64,000 bases of DNA, from positions 868,001-932,000 of the forward strand of contig NZ_JAMTCR010000004.1 in NCBI RefSeq assembly GCF_024171945.1. Direction: 5' to 3'. Positions within the stretch are counted from its first letter, which is position 1. The number at the start of each line of letters is the position of its first letter. Under the pieces are notes generated by a model. The model did not search any database. It saw only the letters and a program-made list of their open reading frames with translations, and was not told where the DNA came from. This document shows positions 22,992 through 33,360 of the stretch, piece after piece. Made by a program: the position numbers and the translations under genes. Source of the stretch: Actinokineospora globicatena. Lineage in GTDB: Bacteria; Actinomycetota; Actinomycetes; Mycobacteriales; Pseudonocardiaceae.

Positions 22992-25031
22992 ATGACGACC
23001 CCTTCCCTGTTCGCGCGCGCCGGTGCGGCGGCGGTGGCGGCCCTGGCCTGCCTCGCCCTGGTGCCCGGCTCGGCGGCCGCGCACCCGCACCAGCGCGAGT
23101 TCGACCTGCAGGCCCACCGCGGCGGCCTCGGCCTGCGCGTGGAGAGCAGCCTCAGCTCCTTCGGCAACGCCCTGCGCCTGGGTGTCAGCACGCTGGAGCT
23201 CGACGTGCAGATCACCGAGGACGACCAGGCCGTGGTGACCCACGACCGCCGCGTCGACGGCCGCAAGTGCCGCGACACCGCGCCCGCCACCCCCGGCGAC
23301 GCGGAGTTCCCCTACGTCGGCAAGTACGTCAACACCCTGACCCTCGCCCAGGTCCGCACGCTGGACTGCGGCTCGACCCCGCTGGCCGGGTTCCCGCGCC
23401 AGGAGCTGACCCCCGGCTCCCGGGTGCCGCTGCTGCGCGAGGTCTTCGCGCTGGTCAAGCGCTACGGCGCCGACGACGTGCGGTTCAACATCGAGACCAA
23501 GGTCGAGGCGGGCGCCCCGCAGGAGACCGCGCCGCGGGAGAAGTTCGTCCAGATCACCGCGCGGGAGATCGAGACCGCCGGGGTGTCGCGCCGGGTGAGC
23601 GTCCAGAGCTTCGACTGGGGCGCGCTGATCCGCATGCGCCAGGTCGCGCCCCGGCTGCCCGTCGTCGCGCTGACCAACTACGACTTCCTGCAGACCGGCC
23701 AGCCGGGCAAGTCGCCGTGGCTGGGCGGGCTCGACATCGATGACTTCGGCGGCGACCCGGTCAAGGCCATCAAGACCTTCGGCGCCACCGCGTTCTCCCC
23801 GGTGCACGGCTTCCCGCAGGGCGGTTCGGTCAACGACCCCGGCTACCGGCCTTACGTCACCGCCGAACTGGTGGGCCACGCCCACCGCAACGGCATCAAG
23901 GTCATCCCGTGGACCGTCGACGACGTCCCCACCATGGCCAAGCTGATCGACGACGGCGTCGACGGCCTGATCACCGACTACCCCGACCTGCTGCGCGGGC
24001 TGCTGGCCAAGCGCGGGTTCACGCTGCCCAAGGCTTATGCGGCACCGTTCGACGTGCAGGGCCACCGCGGCGCGCGGGCGGTCCGACCGGAGAACACCCT
24101 GGCGGCGTTCCGCTACGCGCTGTCGGTGCCCGCCGTGTCCACTTTGGAGCTCGACACCGGCATCACCGAGGACGGCGCGGTTGTGGTGATCCACGACCGC
24201 ACCATCAACGGCTCCCACTGCGTCGACACCGCCCCGGTCAGCGCGGGCGATCGTGAGTTCCCGTATGTGGGCAAGCGGGTCCGCGACCTGAGCCTGGCGC
24301 AGATCAAGACCCTGGACTGCGGCTCGAAGACACTCGCGGAGTTCCCGCGCCAGGTCGCCGTCCCCGGTGAGCGCATCCCGACCCTGGCCGAGGTGTTCGC
24401 GGTCGCCAAGGTGCGCCAGGACATCCGGTTCAACATCGAGACCAAGATCAGCCCCACCGCCGACGACACCGCGCCCTACGACGTGTTCACCCGCAAGGTG
24501 GTCGGCGAGATCACCCGCGCCGGGGTGCTCGGCCGCACGACCCTGCAGTCGTTCGACTGGCGCACGATCCAGCTCGCCAAGCGCATCCAGCCGCGCCTGG
24601 AGACCGTCGCGCTCGTGTGGCAGTACGGCCCGGCCGAGTGCGCGACCATCGCGGACGAGTGCTCGCTGCAGGCGGTCTACGGCAACCCTGCGGTGAAGTC
24701 CCCGTGGACCGGCGGCCTCGACTGGTGGAAGTCCCGCGACCTGGCCACACTGATCCGCCAGTCCGGCGCGTCGACGGTCTCGGCCAACTGGCAGGTCCAC
24801 GACCCCGCCCAGGCCACCGTGGTCAACCCCGACTGGTACCTGCGCCAGGACCCGTCCTACTTCCACGGCCCCGACGTGGCAGGCCTGCACCGCAGGGGCC
24901 TCAAGGCCATCCCCTACACCGTCAACGACGAACCCACCCTGCAACGCGTCATCGACCTAGGCGTAGACGGCATCATCTCCGACGACCCGGACCTCCTGAT
25001 CGCCGTAGCCAAGCGCAACGGGCTGCGCTAG
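22992..25031 (+). CDS. Secreted protein with two tandem glycerophosphodiester phosphodiesterase domains
   Basis: A Sec signal peptide ending near GSAAA is followed by two GDPD domains. Domain 1 (about 36-340) has AHRGGLGLRVE and LELDVQITEDDQAVVTHD. Domain 2 (about 350-679) has GHRGARAVRPENTLAAF, LELDTGITEDG and VVVIHDR. Both keep the catalytic His pair and the Glu and Asp metal ligands, and each contains a matching insert with DTAP, FPYVGK, TLDCGS and FPRQ, so the gene arose by internal duplication. GDPDs hydrolyse glycerophosphodiesters, or in the cell wall teichoic-acid polymers. The 679-residue double form is unusual. A hairpin follows. Confidence 0.88.
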   Translation: MTTPSLFARAGAAAVAALACLALVPGSAAAHPHQREFDLQAHRGGLGLRVESSLSSFGNALRLGVSTLELDVQITEDDQAVVTHDRRVDGRKCRDTAPATPGDAEFPYVGKYVNTLTLAQVRTLDCGSTPLAGFPRQELTPGSRVPLLREVFALVKRYGADDVRFNIETKVEAGAPQETAPREKFVQITAREIETAGVSRRVSVQSFDWGALIRMRQVAPRLPVVALTNYDFLQTGQPGKSPWLGGLDIDDFGGDPVKAIKTFGATAFSPVHGFPQGGSVNDPGYRPYVTAELVGHAHRNGIKVIPWTVDDVPTMAKLIDDGVDGLITDYPDLLRGLLAKRGFTLPKAYAAPFDVQGHRGARAVRPENTLAAFRYALSVPAVSTLELDTGITEDGAVVVIHDRTINGSHCVDTAPVSAGDREFPYVGKRVRDLSLAQIKTLDCGSKTLAEFPRQVAVPGERIPTLAEVFAVAKVRQDIRFNIETKISPTADDTAPYDVFTRKVVGEITRAGVLGRTTLQSFDWRTIQLAKRIQPRLETVALVWQYGPAECATIADECSLQAVYGNPAVKSPWTGGLDWWKSRDLATLIRQSGASTVSANWQVHDPAQATVVNPDWYLRQDPSYFHGPDVAGLHRRGLKAIPYTVNDEPTLQRVIDLGVDGIISDDPDLLIAVAKRNGLR

Positions 25032-25040
25032 CCCGGAAAT

Positions 25041-25078
25041 GACAGTGGCCGCACCTCGAGCGAGGTGCGGCCACTGTC
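25041..25078. terminator. Bidirectional hairpin between the GDPD gene and pgl
   Basis: GACAGTGGCCGCACCTCG and its exact complement form an 18-bp perfect stem separated by two bases. It lies between convergent genes. Confidence 0.85.
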
Positions 25079-25090
25079 GCGTAGGGACTG

Positions 25091-25807
25091 TCAGCGCCCG
25101 GCGGCTGCCTTGTCCAGCAGCCAGAGGGTCAGGTCGCGGCCCTTGGCGCCTGCGGCGGGGAGGTCCACCTCAGATGCTCCGGACAGCGCTGTGGTGACGG
25201 CTTCGGCTTTGCTGGTGCCGGTGGTCATCAGCCACACCTGCGACGCCTGGCGGGCGGCGGGGAGGGTGAGGGAGATGCGGACCGGTGGTGGTTTCGGGCA
25301 GTCGCGGACGGCGACGACGGTGGCCTCGGTCTCGTGGACGGCGGGGGAGTCGGGGAACACCGAGAGGGTGTGGCCCTCCTCGCCGACGCCTGCCAGGAGG
25401 ATGTCGAGGGTGACGCCGTCGAGTTCCTTGGCGTAGGCGGCCGCGGCCAGTTCGGCGTCGTCGCCGTAGGGGCCGTCGGACGGGGCGACCGCGTGGATGC
25501 GGGTCTTGGGGATCTTGATGTGGTCCAGCAGGGCGGCCCGCGCCTGGGTCTCGTTGCGGTCCGGGTGCTTGCCGGGCAGGAACCGCTCGTCGCCCCAGAA
25601 GATGTCCACAGTGGACCAGTCGATCGCCGTGGCCGCCGTGTTGACCCGCAGGTGCTCGAGCACCGCGGTACCGGTGCGGCCGCCGGTGAGGGCGATCGCG
25701 ACGGAGGGCTGGGTGGCCTGCAGGTCGGTGATGGCCGTGACCAGCCGAGCTGCCGTGGCGCTGGCCAGCAGCGGCGGGTCGGTGTAGACGATCACGCGGT
25801 GGTTCAT
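25091..25807 (-). CDS. pgl: 6-phosphogluconolactonase
   Basis: Hydrolyses the lactone produced by glucose-6-phosphate dehydrogenase. The 238-residue protein shows IALTGGRTGTAVLEHL, the family signature FWGDERFLPGKHPDRNE, and GVGEEGHTLSVFPDSPA with the catalytic His. ATG 25807 overlaps the opcA stop by four bases, and it is the last gene of the pentose phosphate operon. Also called devB. Confidence 0.95.
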   Translation of the reverse strand: MNHRVIVYTDPPLLASATAARLVTAITDLQATQPSVAIALTGGRTGTAVLEHLRVNTAATAIDWSTVDIFWGDERFLPGKHPDRNETQARAALLDHIKIPKTRIHAVAPSDGPYGDDAELAAAAYAKELDGVTLDILLAGVGEEGHTLSVFPDSPAVHETEATVVAVRDCPKPPPVRISLTLPAARQASQVWLMTTGTSKAEAVTTALSGASEVDLPAAGAKGRDLTLWLLDKAAAGR

Positions 25808-26913
25808 GGCTTCCCCTTGCTCGCCCGCGCGGGCTGCTTGGTGGAACTGGTCGCGCGTGGTTTCTTCGCCGCGCTGGTCTTCTTGCCCTCGCCGGAGTCC
25901 TTCGCCGACAGCACCGCCTCCGCGGTCGCCGCCGTCACCACCGGGGTGTCGTCCGCGACCGGCGGGGCCTTGGTCGGCGTCTTCACCGGCGTCCGACCGC
26001 GCACCACCTTCGCCAGCGCGTTGAGGGTCTCCTCGTAGGGCTCGTCCGGGTCGAGCCTGCGCAGCTCCTCGGACAGGCAGTCGCGGACCTCGCGCCGCTG
26101 CAGCGCCACCCGGCGGGCGGGCTGGCCCGGCTGGGTCAGCGTCCCCACCTTGCCGTCCGGGCGCAGCAGCTCCACCGGGCCGGACTTGCGCTCCAGCGCC
26201 ACCGACACGATGCCCTGCCCGTTGGCCGCCTTCGCCCGGCGCACCGGCACCTTCAACCGGGCGGCCAGCCACCCGGCCAGCAGGTCGGTCGACGGCGAGT
26301 CGGCCTCACCGGTCACCGTCGCGTCGGTGACCTTCTCGTACGGCGGCAGGTCCAGCGAGGCGGCCAGCACCGCGCGCCACAGCGTCAACCGGGTCCACGC
26401 CAGGTCGGTGTCGCCCTCGGCGTAGTGCTTCTGCCGGACCTCCAACGCCTTGATCGGGTTGCGCTCCGCCGCCGAGTCGGTGATCCGGCGCTGCGCCAGC
26501 CGCCCGATCGGGTCGTCGGCGGGCCGCGCGGGTGCCTCGAACGGCCACCACGCCACGACCGGCGCGTCCGGCAGCAGCAGCGGGATCACGCAGCTGGCGC
26601 CCGCGTCGGCGAGCGCGCCGTAGAGCCGCAGCACCAGCACCTCGCTGGCACCCGCGTCCCCGCCGACCCGGATCTGGGCGTCCAACCGGGCCGCCGCCTT
26701 GCGCGCGCCCCTGGCCACCACGATCACCCGGCACGGGTGCTCCCGGCTGGCGTCGTTGGCGGCGTCGATCGCGTCCTCGGTCTTGGCGCCGTCGTCGGTG
26801 ACGATCACCAGGGTGAGCACCCGGCCCAGGGTGGTCGCGCCACCCTGCTCACGCAGGTGGACCAGCTTCGAGTTGACCTGCGACGTGGTGGTCGAGGGCA
26901 GGTCGATGATCAC
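25804..26913 (-). CDS. opcA: OpcA, glucose-6-phosphate dehydrogenase assembly protein
   Basis: Allosteric or assembly partner of Zwf in cyanobacteria and actinobacteria. The 369-residue protein starts with MIIDLPSTTTSQVNSKLVHL and includes RVLTLVIVTDD, LPDAPVVAWWPFEAP and WTRLTLWRAVLAASLD, all typical of OpcA. After about residue 310 there is a Lys/Ala/Thr/Pro-rich basic tail of about 60 residues that I would not expect in the core family; it is probably disordered. GTG start without a clear ribosome-binding site, 37 nt after zwf, so coupling is likely. Confidence 0.93.
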   Translation of the reverse strand: MIIDLPSTTTSQVNSKLVHLREQGGATTLGRVLTLVIVTDDGAKTEDAIDAANDASREHPCRVIVVARGARKAAARLDAQIRVGGDAGASEVLVLRLYGALADAGASCVIPLLLPDAPVVAWWPFEAPARPADDPIGRLAQRRITDSAAERNPIKALEVRQKHYAEGDTDLAWTRLTLWRAVLAASLDLPPYEKVTDATVTGEADSPSTDLLAGWLAARLKVPVRRAKAANGQGIVSVALERKSGPVELLRPDGKVGTLTQPGQPARRVALQRREVRDCLSEELRRLDPDEPYEETLNALAKVVRGRTPVKTPTKAPPVADDTPVVTAATAEAVLSAKDSGEGKKTSAAKKPRATSSTKQPARASKGKP

Positions 26914-26950
26914 CGTCGGCCCCCGGGGGTGTCGACACGGGTAATGATGA

Positions 26951-28483
26951 TCACGGTCGCCTCCAATGACGGCCGGTGCGGGACAGCATCTTCTCGGCGG
27001 CCTCAGGTCCCCAGGTCCCGGCGGGGTATCCCTCCGGCTTGCCGGTGGTCTTCCAGTACTTGAGCACCGGCTCCAGGATCTCCCAGGACAGCTCGACCTC
27101 CTGGTTGACCGGGAACAGCGACGGCTCGCCGAGCAGCACGTCGAGCAGCAGCCGCTCGTAGGCCTCCGGGGAGGACTCGGTGAACGAGTGGCCGTAGCTG
27201 AAGTCCATGGACACGTCCCGGACCTCCATGGCGTTGCCCGGCACCTTCGAGCCGAACCGCATGGTCACGCCCTCGTCCGGCTGCACCCGCACCACCAGGG
27301 CGTTCTGCCCCAGCTCCTCGGTGGCGGTGTCGTCGAAGGGCAGGTGCGGGGCGCGCTTGAACACGACCGCGATCTCGGTGACCCGCCGACCCAGCCGCTT
27401 GCCGGTGCGCAGGTAGAACGGCACCCCGGCCCAGCGGCGGGTGTTCACCTCCAGGGTGATCGCCGCGTAGGTCTCGGTGGTGGAGTTCTTGTCGAACCCC
27501 TCCTCCTCCAGCAGGCCGGGCACCTTCTGCCCGCCCTGCCAGCCGCCGAGGTACTGCCCGCGCGCGGTGGTCTCGCCGAACGGGCCCACCGCCTTGGTCG
27601 CCTCGAGCACCTTGGACTTCTCGGTGCGCAACGCCTTGGGGCGGAAGGAGACCGGCTCCTCCATCGCGGTCAGCGCCAGCAGTTGCAGCAGGTGGTTCTG
27701 GATCACGTCCCGGGCGGCGCCGATGCCGTCGTAGTACCCGGCGCGACCACCGAGGCCGATGTCCTCGGCCATGGTGATCTGCACGTGGTCGACGTAGTTG
27801 GCGTTCCAGATCGGCTCGAACAGCTGGTTGGCGAAGCGCAGCGCCAGCAGGTTCTGCACCGTCTCCTTGCCGAGGTAGTGGTCGATGCGGAACACCGAGT
27901 CCTCGGGGAACACGTCGTTCACTATCTTGTTGAGCTGCCGGGCGCTGGCCAGGTCGTGGCCGAACGGCTTCTCGATGACCACCCGCCGCCACTGGTCCTG
28001 GCTCTGCGGCTTGGCCAGGCCGGAGCGGGCCAGCTGCTGGGTGACCACCGGGAACGCGCCGGGCGGGATGGACAGGTAGAACGCGTGGTTGCCGCTGGTG
28101 CCGCGCAGCTCGTCGAGCTCGGCGACGGTCTCGGCGAGCCGGTCGAAGGCCGCGTCGTCGTCGAAGGTGCCCTGCACGAACCGGAAGCCCTCGGCGAGCC
28201 GGTCCCAGACCTGCTCGCGGAACGGGGTCCTGGCGTGCTGCTTGACCGCCTCGTAGACCACCTGCCCGAAGTCCTGGTCCTCCCACTCCCGGCGGGCGAA
28301 CCCGACCAGGGAGAAGCCCGGCGGCAGCAGGCCCCGGTTGGCCAGGTCGTAGATCGCGGGCATCAGCTTCTTGCGCGACAGGTCACCGGTCACGCCGAAG
28401 ATCACCAGCCCGCACGGCCCGGCGATGCGCGGCAGCCGCTTGTCCCGCTCGTCGCGCAGCGGGTTCACCCAGGAGCGGGTCAC
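26951..28483 (-). CDS. zwf: Glucose-6-phosphate 1-dehydrogenase
   Basis: First enzyme of the oxidative pentose phosphate pathway and a main NADPH source. The 510-residue protein has the NADP fingerprint IFGVTGDLSRKKLMP, EKPFGHDLASARQLN and the active-site RIDHYLGKETVQNLL. GTG 28483 overlaps the pgi stop in a four-base GTGA. The longer frame upstream of this start is the antisense-like shadow of pgi. OpcA follows directly, as expected. Confidence 0.96.
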   Translation of the reverse strand: MTRSWVNPLRDERDKRLPRIAGPCGLVIFGVTGDLSRKKLMPAIYDLANRGLLPPGFSLVGFARREWEDQDFGQVVYEAVKQHARTPFREQVWDRLAEGFRFVQGTFDDDAAFDRLAETVAELDELRGTSGNHAFYLSIPPGAFPVVTQQLARSGLAKPQSQDQWRRVVIEKPFGHDLASARQLNKIVNDVFPEDSVFRIDHYLGKETVQNLLALRFANQLFEPIWNANYVDHVQITMAEDIGLGGRAGYYDGIGAARDVIQNHLLQLLALTAMEEPVSFRPKALRTEKSKVLEATKAVGPFGETTARGQYLGGWQGGQKVPGLLEEEGFDKNSTTETYAAITLEVNTRRWAGVPFYLRTGKRLGRRVTEIAVVFKRAPHLPFDDTATEELGQNALVVRVQPDEGVTMRFGSKVPGNAMEVRDVSMDFSYGHSFTESSPEAYERLLLDVLLGEPSLFPVNQEVELSWEILEPVLKYWKTTGKPEGYPAGTWGPEAAEKMLSRTGRHWRRP

Positions 28484-30105
28484 CGACCGACCTCCGCCAG
28501 CGCCTCGACCAGCCGCGCCAACCCGGCCGCGCGGTCGGTGAAGTGCAGCCGCAGCACCGGCCTGCCGTGCCCGGCGAGCACCTGGCCGTCGCCCAGCGCC
28601 TGCGCGACCTGCAACCCGCCCAGCGTGTAGGGCCGCTCCGGCACCGCGAGGTCCTGCTCCACCGCGCCGGTGATCTGCAGGAACACCCCGTTCTGGTGAC
28701 CGCCCTTGTGGTACTGCCCGGTCGAGTGCAGGAACCGCGGCCCCCACCCGAACGTGGTCTGCAGACCGGACGCCCTGGCCAGCAGCGTGCGCAGCAGCAC
28801 CGCGGACGCGTCGTCGAGCCGGTCCAGGTAGGCCTGCACCGAGAGGTACCCGGCGGCGGGGGCGCTGGCGAGCAGCGCGTGCACCGCACCTGCCAGGCTG
28901 TCGGTCCCTTCGGGCAACAAACCCTCGGACGGGTGAACCTCGACCGGCCCGGACACGAACGCGGGCGAGGGCTGCGGGGCATCGGACGAGTCGAGCAGCG
29001 CCCTGGCCGCCTTCTTCGCCGCCTCCACGTCGGGCTGGTCGAACGGGTTGATGGCGAGCAGCTTGCCCACCACCGCCGTGGCGTACTCCCACAGCAGGAT
29101 CAGCCCACCCAGGCTGCCGGTGGTGCCCACTTTCGCGCCGTCGGCGGGCGATCCGATCGAGACGGCCGTCGCGTCGTCACCGGCGTTCGAGAACCCGGGC
29201 GACTGCGGTCCCTCCACGACGACCGGCAGCAGACCGGTGCCGTTCTTGCCGGTGGACTCGGCCACCAGCTGCTCGGCCCAGTCGCCGAAACCCTTGATGC
29301 CGGAACCGGTGTCGGCCAGCACGACTTTCTCCGCGCCGCGCGCGTGCGCCGCGCCGAGGGCCGCCGCCAGCACCAGCGCCGGGTTGTCCTCGCTGTCACC
29401 CGACAGGACGGGGACCGCGGCCTCCGCGTCGTCGAGCAGCCCGGCGATGTCCGCGCCCGCGAGCCCGGCGGGCACGAGACCGAACGCGGTCAGCGCCGAG
29501 TACCGGCCGCCCACGTCCGGGTCGGCCTGGAAGACCCTGCGGTACCCCGCCTCCACCGACGTCTTCTCCAGCGGGGAGCCGGGGTCGGTGACCACGACGA
29601 TGTGCCGGGCCGGGTCCAGGCCCTCCTCGGCCAACGCCGCGGTGAACACCCGGCGGTGGCTGTCGGTCTCCACAGTGGACCCTGACTTGGACGACACCAC
29701 CAGCACGGTACGGGCAAGCTCGCCCGCGAGCGCGTCGGCGACCTGACCGGGGTCGGTCGTGTCCAGCACGACCAGCGGGACCCCGGCGGTGGCGGTGATG
29801 ACCTCGGGCGCGAGCGACGAGCCGCCCATGCCCGCCAGCACCACCCGATCGATGCCCTCGGCGGCCAGTTCGGCGCGCAGGGCGTCGATCTCGGCGAGCA
29901 GCGGGCGCGAGGTGGTGGCCAAGGAGGTCCAGGAGAGGCGGACGCGCGCCTCCGACTCGGCGTCGGGCCCCCACAGCGTGGGGTCCTGCGCGGTGAGCCG
30001 GGACGCCACCCGGTCCTCGACCAGTTGACGCACGAGCGGGGCCGCCTCCTCGGCGAGCCGCTCGTCAACGATGCTTATTGCGACTTCTCCGGGGTGCGCT
30101 GCCAT
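28480..30105 (-). CDS. pgi: Glucose-6-phosphate isomerase (actinobacterial pentose-operon type)
   Basis: Interconverts glucose 6-phosphate and fructose 6-phosphate. The 541-residue protein has SIS-type sugar-phosphate folds: GMGGSSLAPEV, VVSSKSGSTVET, DPGSPLEKTS and NPFDQPDVEAAKKAA. Its short SIS-based form and position between tal and zwf match the divergent isomerase of some actinobacteria, where it can be fused to transaldolase. Here it is a separate gene. ATG 30105 is 31 nt after tal, with AGGAGAG upstream at long spacing. Confidence 0.88.
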   Translation of the reverse strand: MAAHPGEVAISIVDERLAEEAAPLVRQLVEDRVASRLTAQDPTLWGPDAESEARVRLSWTSLATTSRPLLAEIDALRAELAAEGIDRVVLAGMGGSSLAPEVITATAGVPLVVLDTTDPGQVADALAGELARTVLVVSSKSGSTVETDSHRRVFTAALAEEGLDPARHIVVVTDPGSPLEKTSVEAGYRRVFQADPDVGGRYSALTAFGLVPAGLAGADIAGLLDDAEAAVPVLSGDSEDNPALVLAAALGAAHARGAEKVVLADTGSGIKGFGDWAEQLVAESTGKNGTGLLPVVVEGPQSPGFSNAGDDATAVSIGSPADGAKVGTTGSLGGLILLWEYATAVVGKLLAINPFDQPDVEAAKKAARALLDSSDAPQPSPAFVSGPVEVHPSEGLLPEGTDSLAGAVHALLASAPAAGYLSVQAYLDRLDDASAVLLRTLLARASGLQTTFGWGPRFLHSTGQYHKGGHQNGVFLQITGAVEQDLAVPERPYTLGGLQVAQALGDGQVLAGHGRPVLRLHFTDRAAGLARLVEALAEVGR

Positions 30106-30136
30106 CTGCGGCGTCAGCCTCTCCTGGGTCCTCGTG

Positions 30137-31246
30137 CTAGCTCTTGGCTGCGTCTAGCTGTCCCTGGACCGTTTCCAACAGCTCGGCCCACGACTTGTCG
30201 AACTTCTGCACACCCTCGACCTCCAGGGTGCGGTACACGTCGGAGACGTCGATCCCGACCGCGCTGAGCCGGTCGTAGATCGCCTGGGCAGCGCCGGCGG
30301 TGCCCGTGACGGTGTCACCGGTGATCTTGCCCTGTTCGGCGACCGCGTGCAGCGTCTTCTCCGGCATGGTGTTGACCGTGTCGGACACCACCAGCTGGTC
30401 GACGTAGAGCGTGGGGGAGTAGTCCGGGTTCTTCACCCCGGTCGACGCCCACAGTGGACGCTGGCGGTTCGCGCCGTCAGCGGCGAGCGCCTCCCACCGC
30501 GCACCCTGGAACAGCTCCAGGAACGCGGCGTAGGCGAGCCGGGCGTTGGCCACCGCGGCCTCGCCGCGCAGCGCCTTGGCCTCGTCGGTGCCGATCGCGT
30601 CGAGCCGCTCGTCCACCTCGCTGTCCACACGGGACACGAAGAAGGACGCGACCGAGTGGATCGCGCGCAGGTCGTGCCCGTTGGCCTTGGCCTGCTCCAG
30701 CCCGGCCAGGTAGGCCTCGATGACCGCCCGGTACCGCTCGACGGAGAAGATCAGCGTCACGTTCACGCTGACCCCCTCGGCGAGGGTCTGGGTGATCGCG
30801 GGCAGGCCCTCCTCGGTGGCCGGGATCTTCACCAGCAGGTTCGGCCGGTCCACGGTCTTCCACAGGTCGAGCGCCTCGGTCGCGGTGGCGTCGGTGTCGC
30901 GCGCCAGGCCGGGGTCCACCTCGATGGAGACCCGGCCGTCGACGCCGCCGCTGGCCTGGTGCACGTCGCGGAAAAGGTCGCAGGCGTTGCGCACGTCGGT
31001 GGTGGTCAGCTCGCGGACCGCGTCGGTCAGCGACGCGCCGCGCGCGGCCAGTTCGCGCACCTGCGCGTCGTAGGCCTGCCCGTCGGACAGGGCCCCCGCG
31101 AAGATCGTCGGGTTGGTGGTGACGCCCACCACGTGCTTGTCCCGGATCAGCTCGGCGAGGTTGCCGGAGGTCAGCCGCTCGCGGGACAGGTCGTCGAGCC
31201 AGATGGAGACCCCGGCGTCGGAGAGCTTCTTGAGGTTGTCGGTCAC
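30137..31246 (-). CDS. tal: Transaldolase
   Basis: Transfers a dihydroxyacetone unit between sugar phosphates in the non-oxidative pentose phosphate pathway. At 369 residues it is the long bacterial form, with [24 protein letters not shown], the Schiff-base Lys in [16 protein letters not shown], and [18 protein letters not shown] 31246 overlaps the tkt stop by four bases. Confidence 0.96.
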   Translation of the reverse strand: MTDNLKKLSDAGVSIWLDDLSRERLTSGNLAELIRDKHVVGVTTNPTIFAGALSDGQAYDAQVRELAARGASLTDAVRELTTTDVRNACDLFRDVHQASGGVDGRVSIEVDPGLARDTDATATEALDLWKTVDRPNLLVKIPATEEGLPAITQTLAEGVSVNVTLIFSVERYRAVIEAYLAGLEQAKANGHDLRAIHSVASFFVSRVDSEVDERLDAIGTDEAKALRGEAAVANARLAYAAFLELFQGARWEALAADGANRQRPLWASTGVKNPDYSPTLYVDQLVVSDTVNTMPEKTLHAVAEQGKITGDTVTGTAGAAQAIYDRLSAVGIDVSDVYRTLEVEGVQKFDKSWAELLETVQGQLDAAKS

Positions 31247-33360
31247 TTCTCGCCTCCAGTCTTGTCGATGGAGCGCTTGGCCGCCGCGACGACGGCCTCG
31301 GTGGTGATGCCGAACTCGCGGTAGAGGGTCTGGTAGTCGGCCGAGGCGCCGAAGTGCTCGATCGAGACGATCTCGCCCGCGTCGCCGGTGAACCGGTGCC
31401 ACGGCTGGGCGATCCCGGCCTCGACCACCACGCGCGCCTTGACCGACGGCGGCAGGACCGACTCGCGGTAGGCCTGGTCCTGGGCGTCGAACAGCTCGAT
31501 CGAGGGAACCGAGACGACCCGGGCCGCCACGCCGTCCTCGGCCAGCACGTCGGCCGCCTCGACGGCGATCTGCAGCTCGGAACCGGTGCCGATCAGCACG
31601 ATGTCCGGCGTGCCCTCGGTGTCGCGCAGGACGTAGGCGCCCTTGGCGACGCCCTCGCGGGCCTTCTCCCTGGTGCCCTCGAGCACCGGCAGGTTCTGCC
31701 GGGTCAGCGCCAGGCCGACCGGCGCCTCGTGCTGCGACAGGGTCGCCCGCCACGCGGCGGCCGTCTCGTTCGCGTCACCCGGGCGCAACACGATCAGGCC
31801 GGGGATCGCCCGCAGCGCGGCCAGGTGTTCCACCGGCTGGTGCGTCGGACCGTCCTCGCCGAGCCCGATCGAGTCGTGCGTCCACACGTAGGTGACCGGC
31901 AGCTTGCTCAGCGCGGCCAGCCGGACCGCGGGGCGCATGTAGTCGCTGAACACCAGGAAGGTGCCGCCGTACGGGCGGGTCGGGCCGTGCAGCACGATGC
32001 CGTTGAGGATCGAGCCCATGGCGTGCTCGCGGACACCGAAGTGCAGCGTGCGGCCGTACGGGGTGGTGTTCCAGTGCGCGGTCTTGGCCGAGGGCGGACC
32101 GAACGAGTCGGCGCCCTTGATGGTGGTGTTGTTGCTCTCCGCCAGGTCGGCCGAGCCGCCCCACAGCTCCGGCAGCAGCCCGCCGATGGCGTTGAGCACC
32201 TCACCGGAGGCCTTGCGGGTGGCGACGCCCTTGGCGTCGGGCTCCCAGGTGGGCAGCGCGTCGTCGAAGCCCTCGGGCAGCTCGTAGGCCTGCGCGCGGA
32301 CCAGCAGCGCGTGCCGCTGCGGGTTGGCGGCCTTCCACGCGTCGAACGACGTCTGCCACTCGGCGTGCGCCGCCTCGCCGCGCTTGACGACCTCGCGGGC
32401 GTGCGCGAGCACCTCGGGCGCGACCTCGAAGGTCTGCTCCGGGTCGAAGCCGAGGATCTTCTTGACCGCCGCGACCTCGTCGGTGCCCAGCGCGGCGCCG
32501 TGCGCCTTGCCGGTGTTCTGCAGCGTCGGCGCGGGGAAGCCGATGATGGTGCGCAGCAGGATGAACGACGGGCGCCCGGTCTCCGCCTTCGCCGCCGCCA
32601 GCGCCTCGAGGATGCCGGTGACGTTCTCGCCACCCTCGACGACCTGCACGTGCCAGCCGTAGGACTCGTACCGCTTGGCGGTGTCCTCCGACAGGGCGAC
32701 GGCGGTGTCGTCCTCGATCGAGATCTTGTTGTCGTCGTAGACGACGGTGAGGTTGCCCAGCTCCTGGCGACCCGCGAGCGACGAGGCCTCGCTGGTCACG
32801 CCCTCCTCGATGTCGCCGTCGGAGGCGATCACGAAGACGTGGTGGTCGAAGACGCTCTCACCGGGCGCGGCCTCTGGGTCGAACAGGCCCCGCTCGCGTC
32901 GCGCGGCCATCGCCATGCCGACCGCGGAGGCCAAGCCCTGGCCGAGCGGACCGGTGGTGATCTCCACACCCTTGGTGTGGTTCACCTCCGGGTGACCCGG
33001 GGTCTTGGAGCCCCAGGTGCGCAGCGCCTTGAGGTCGTCGAGCTCCAAGCCGTAGCCGGAGAGGAACAGCTGGATGTACTGGGTGAGGCTGGAGTGACCG
33101 GCGGAGAGGACGAACCGGTCGCGGCCGATCCAGTGCGGGTCGGTCGGGTCGTGCCGCATCACGCGCTGGTAGAGCGCGTACGCGACCGGGGCCAGGCTCA
33201 TCGCCGTGCCGGGGTGGCCGTTGCCGACCTTCTGGACCGCGTCCGCGGCCAGCACCCGCGCCGTGTCGACCGCCCTGCGGTCGAGGTCGGTCCAGTCCTG
33301 CGGCAGCGTCGCTCGGGTGAGTTCGGTCAGGTCGGCGGGCAGTTCACTACTGACGGACAC
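31243..33360 (-). CDS. tkt: Transketolase
   Basis: Thiamine-diphosphate enzyme that moves two-carbon units between sugar phosphates. The 705-residue protein has [26 protein letters not shown], the ThDP/Mg motif [18 protein letters not shown] with DDNKISIED, and the pyrimidine-domain [22 protein letters not shown] 33360 has AGGAG about 13 nt upstream. It is the first gene of the minus-strand operon tkt-tal-pgi-zwf-opcA-pgl, whose genes mostly overlap by four bases. Confidence 0.97.
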   Translation of the reverse strand: MSVSSELPADLTELTRATLPQDWTDLDRRAVDTARVLAADAVQKVGNGHPGTAMSLAPVAYALYQRVMRHDPTDPHWIGRDRFVLSAGHSSLTQYIQLFLSGYGLELDDLKALRTWGSKTPGHPEVNHTKGVEITTGPLGQGLASAVGMAMAARRERGLFDPEAAPGESVFDHHVFVIASDGDIEEGVTSEASSLAGRQELGNLTVVYDDNKISIEDDTAVALSEDTAKRYESYGWHVQVVEGGENVTGILEALAAAKAETGRPSFILLRTIIGFPAPTLQNTGKAHGAALGTDEVAAVKKILGFDPEQTFEVAPEVLAHAREVVKRGEAAHAEWQTSFDAWKAANPQRHALLVRAQAYELPEGFDDALPTWEPDAKGVATRKASGEVLNAIGGLLPELWGGSADLAESNNTTIKGADSFGPPSAKTAHWNTTPYGRTLHFGVREHAMGSILNGIVLHGPTRPYGGTFLVFSDYMRPAVRLAALSKLPVTYVWTHDSIGLGEDGPTHQPVEHLAALRAIPGLIVLRPGDANETAAAWRATLSQHEAPVGLALTRQNLPVLEGTREKAREGVAKGAYVLRDTEGTPDIVLIGTGSELQIAVEAADVLAEDGVAARVVSVPSIELFDAQDQAYRESVLPPSVKARVVVEAGIAQPWHRFTGDAGEIVSIEHFGASADYQTLYREFGITTEAVVAAAKRSIDKTGGEK

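Noticed and set aside
22050-24944. 964-residue minus-strand frame over pabAB and the GDPD gene
   Set aside because: Opposite-strand shadow of codon bias; the plus-strand genes explain the sequence fully.
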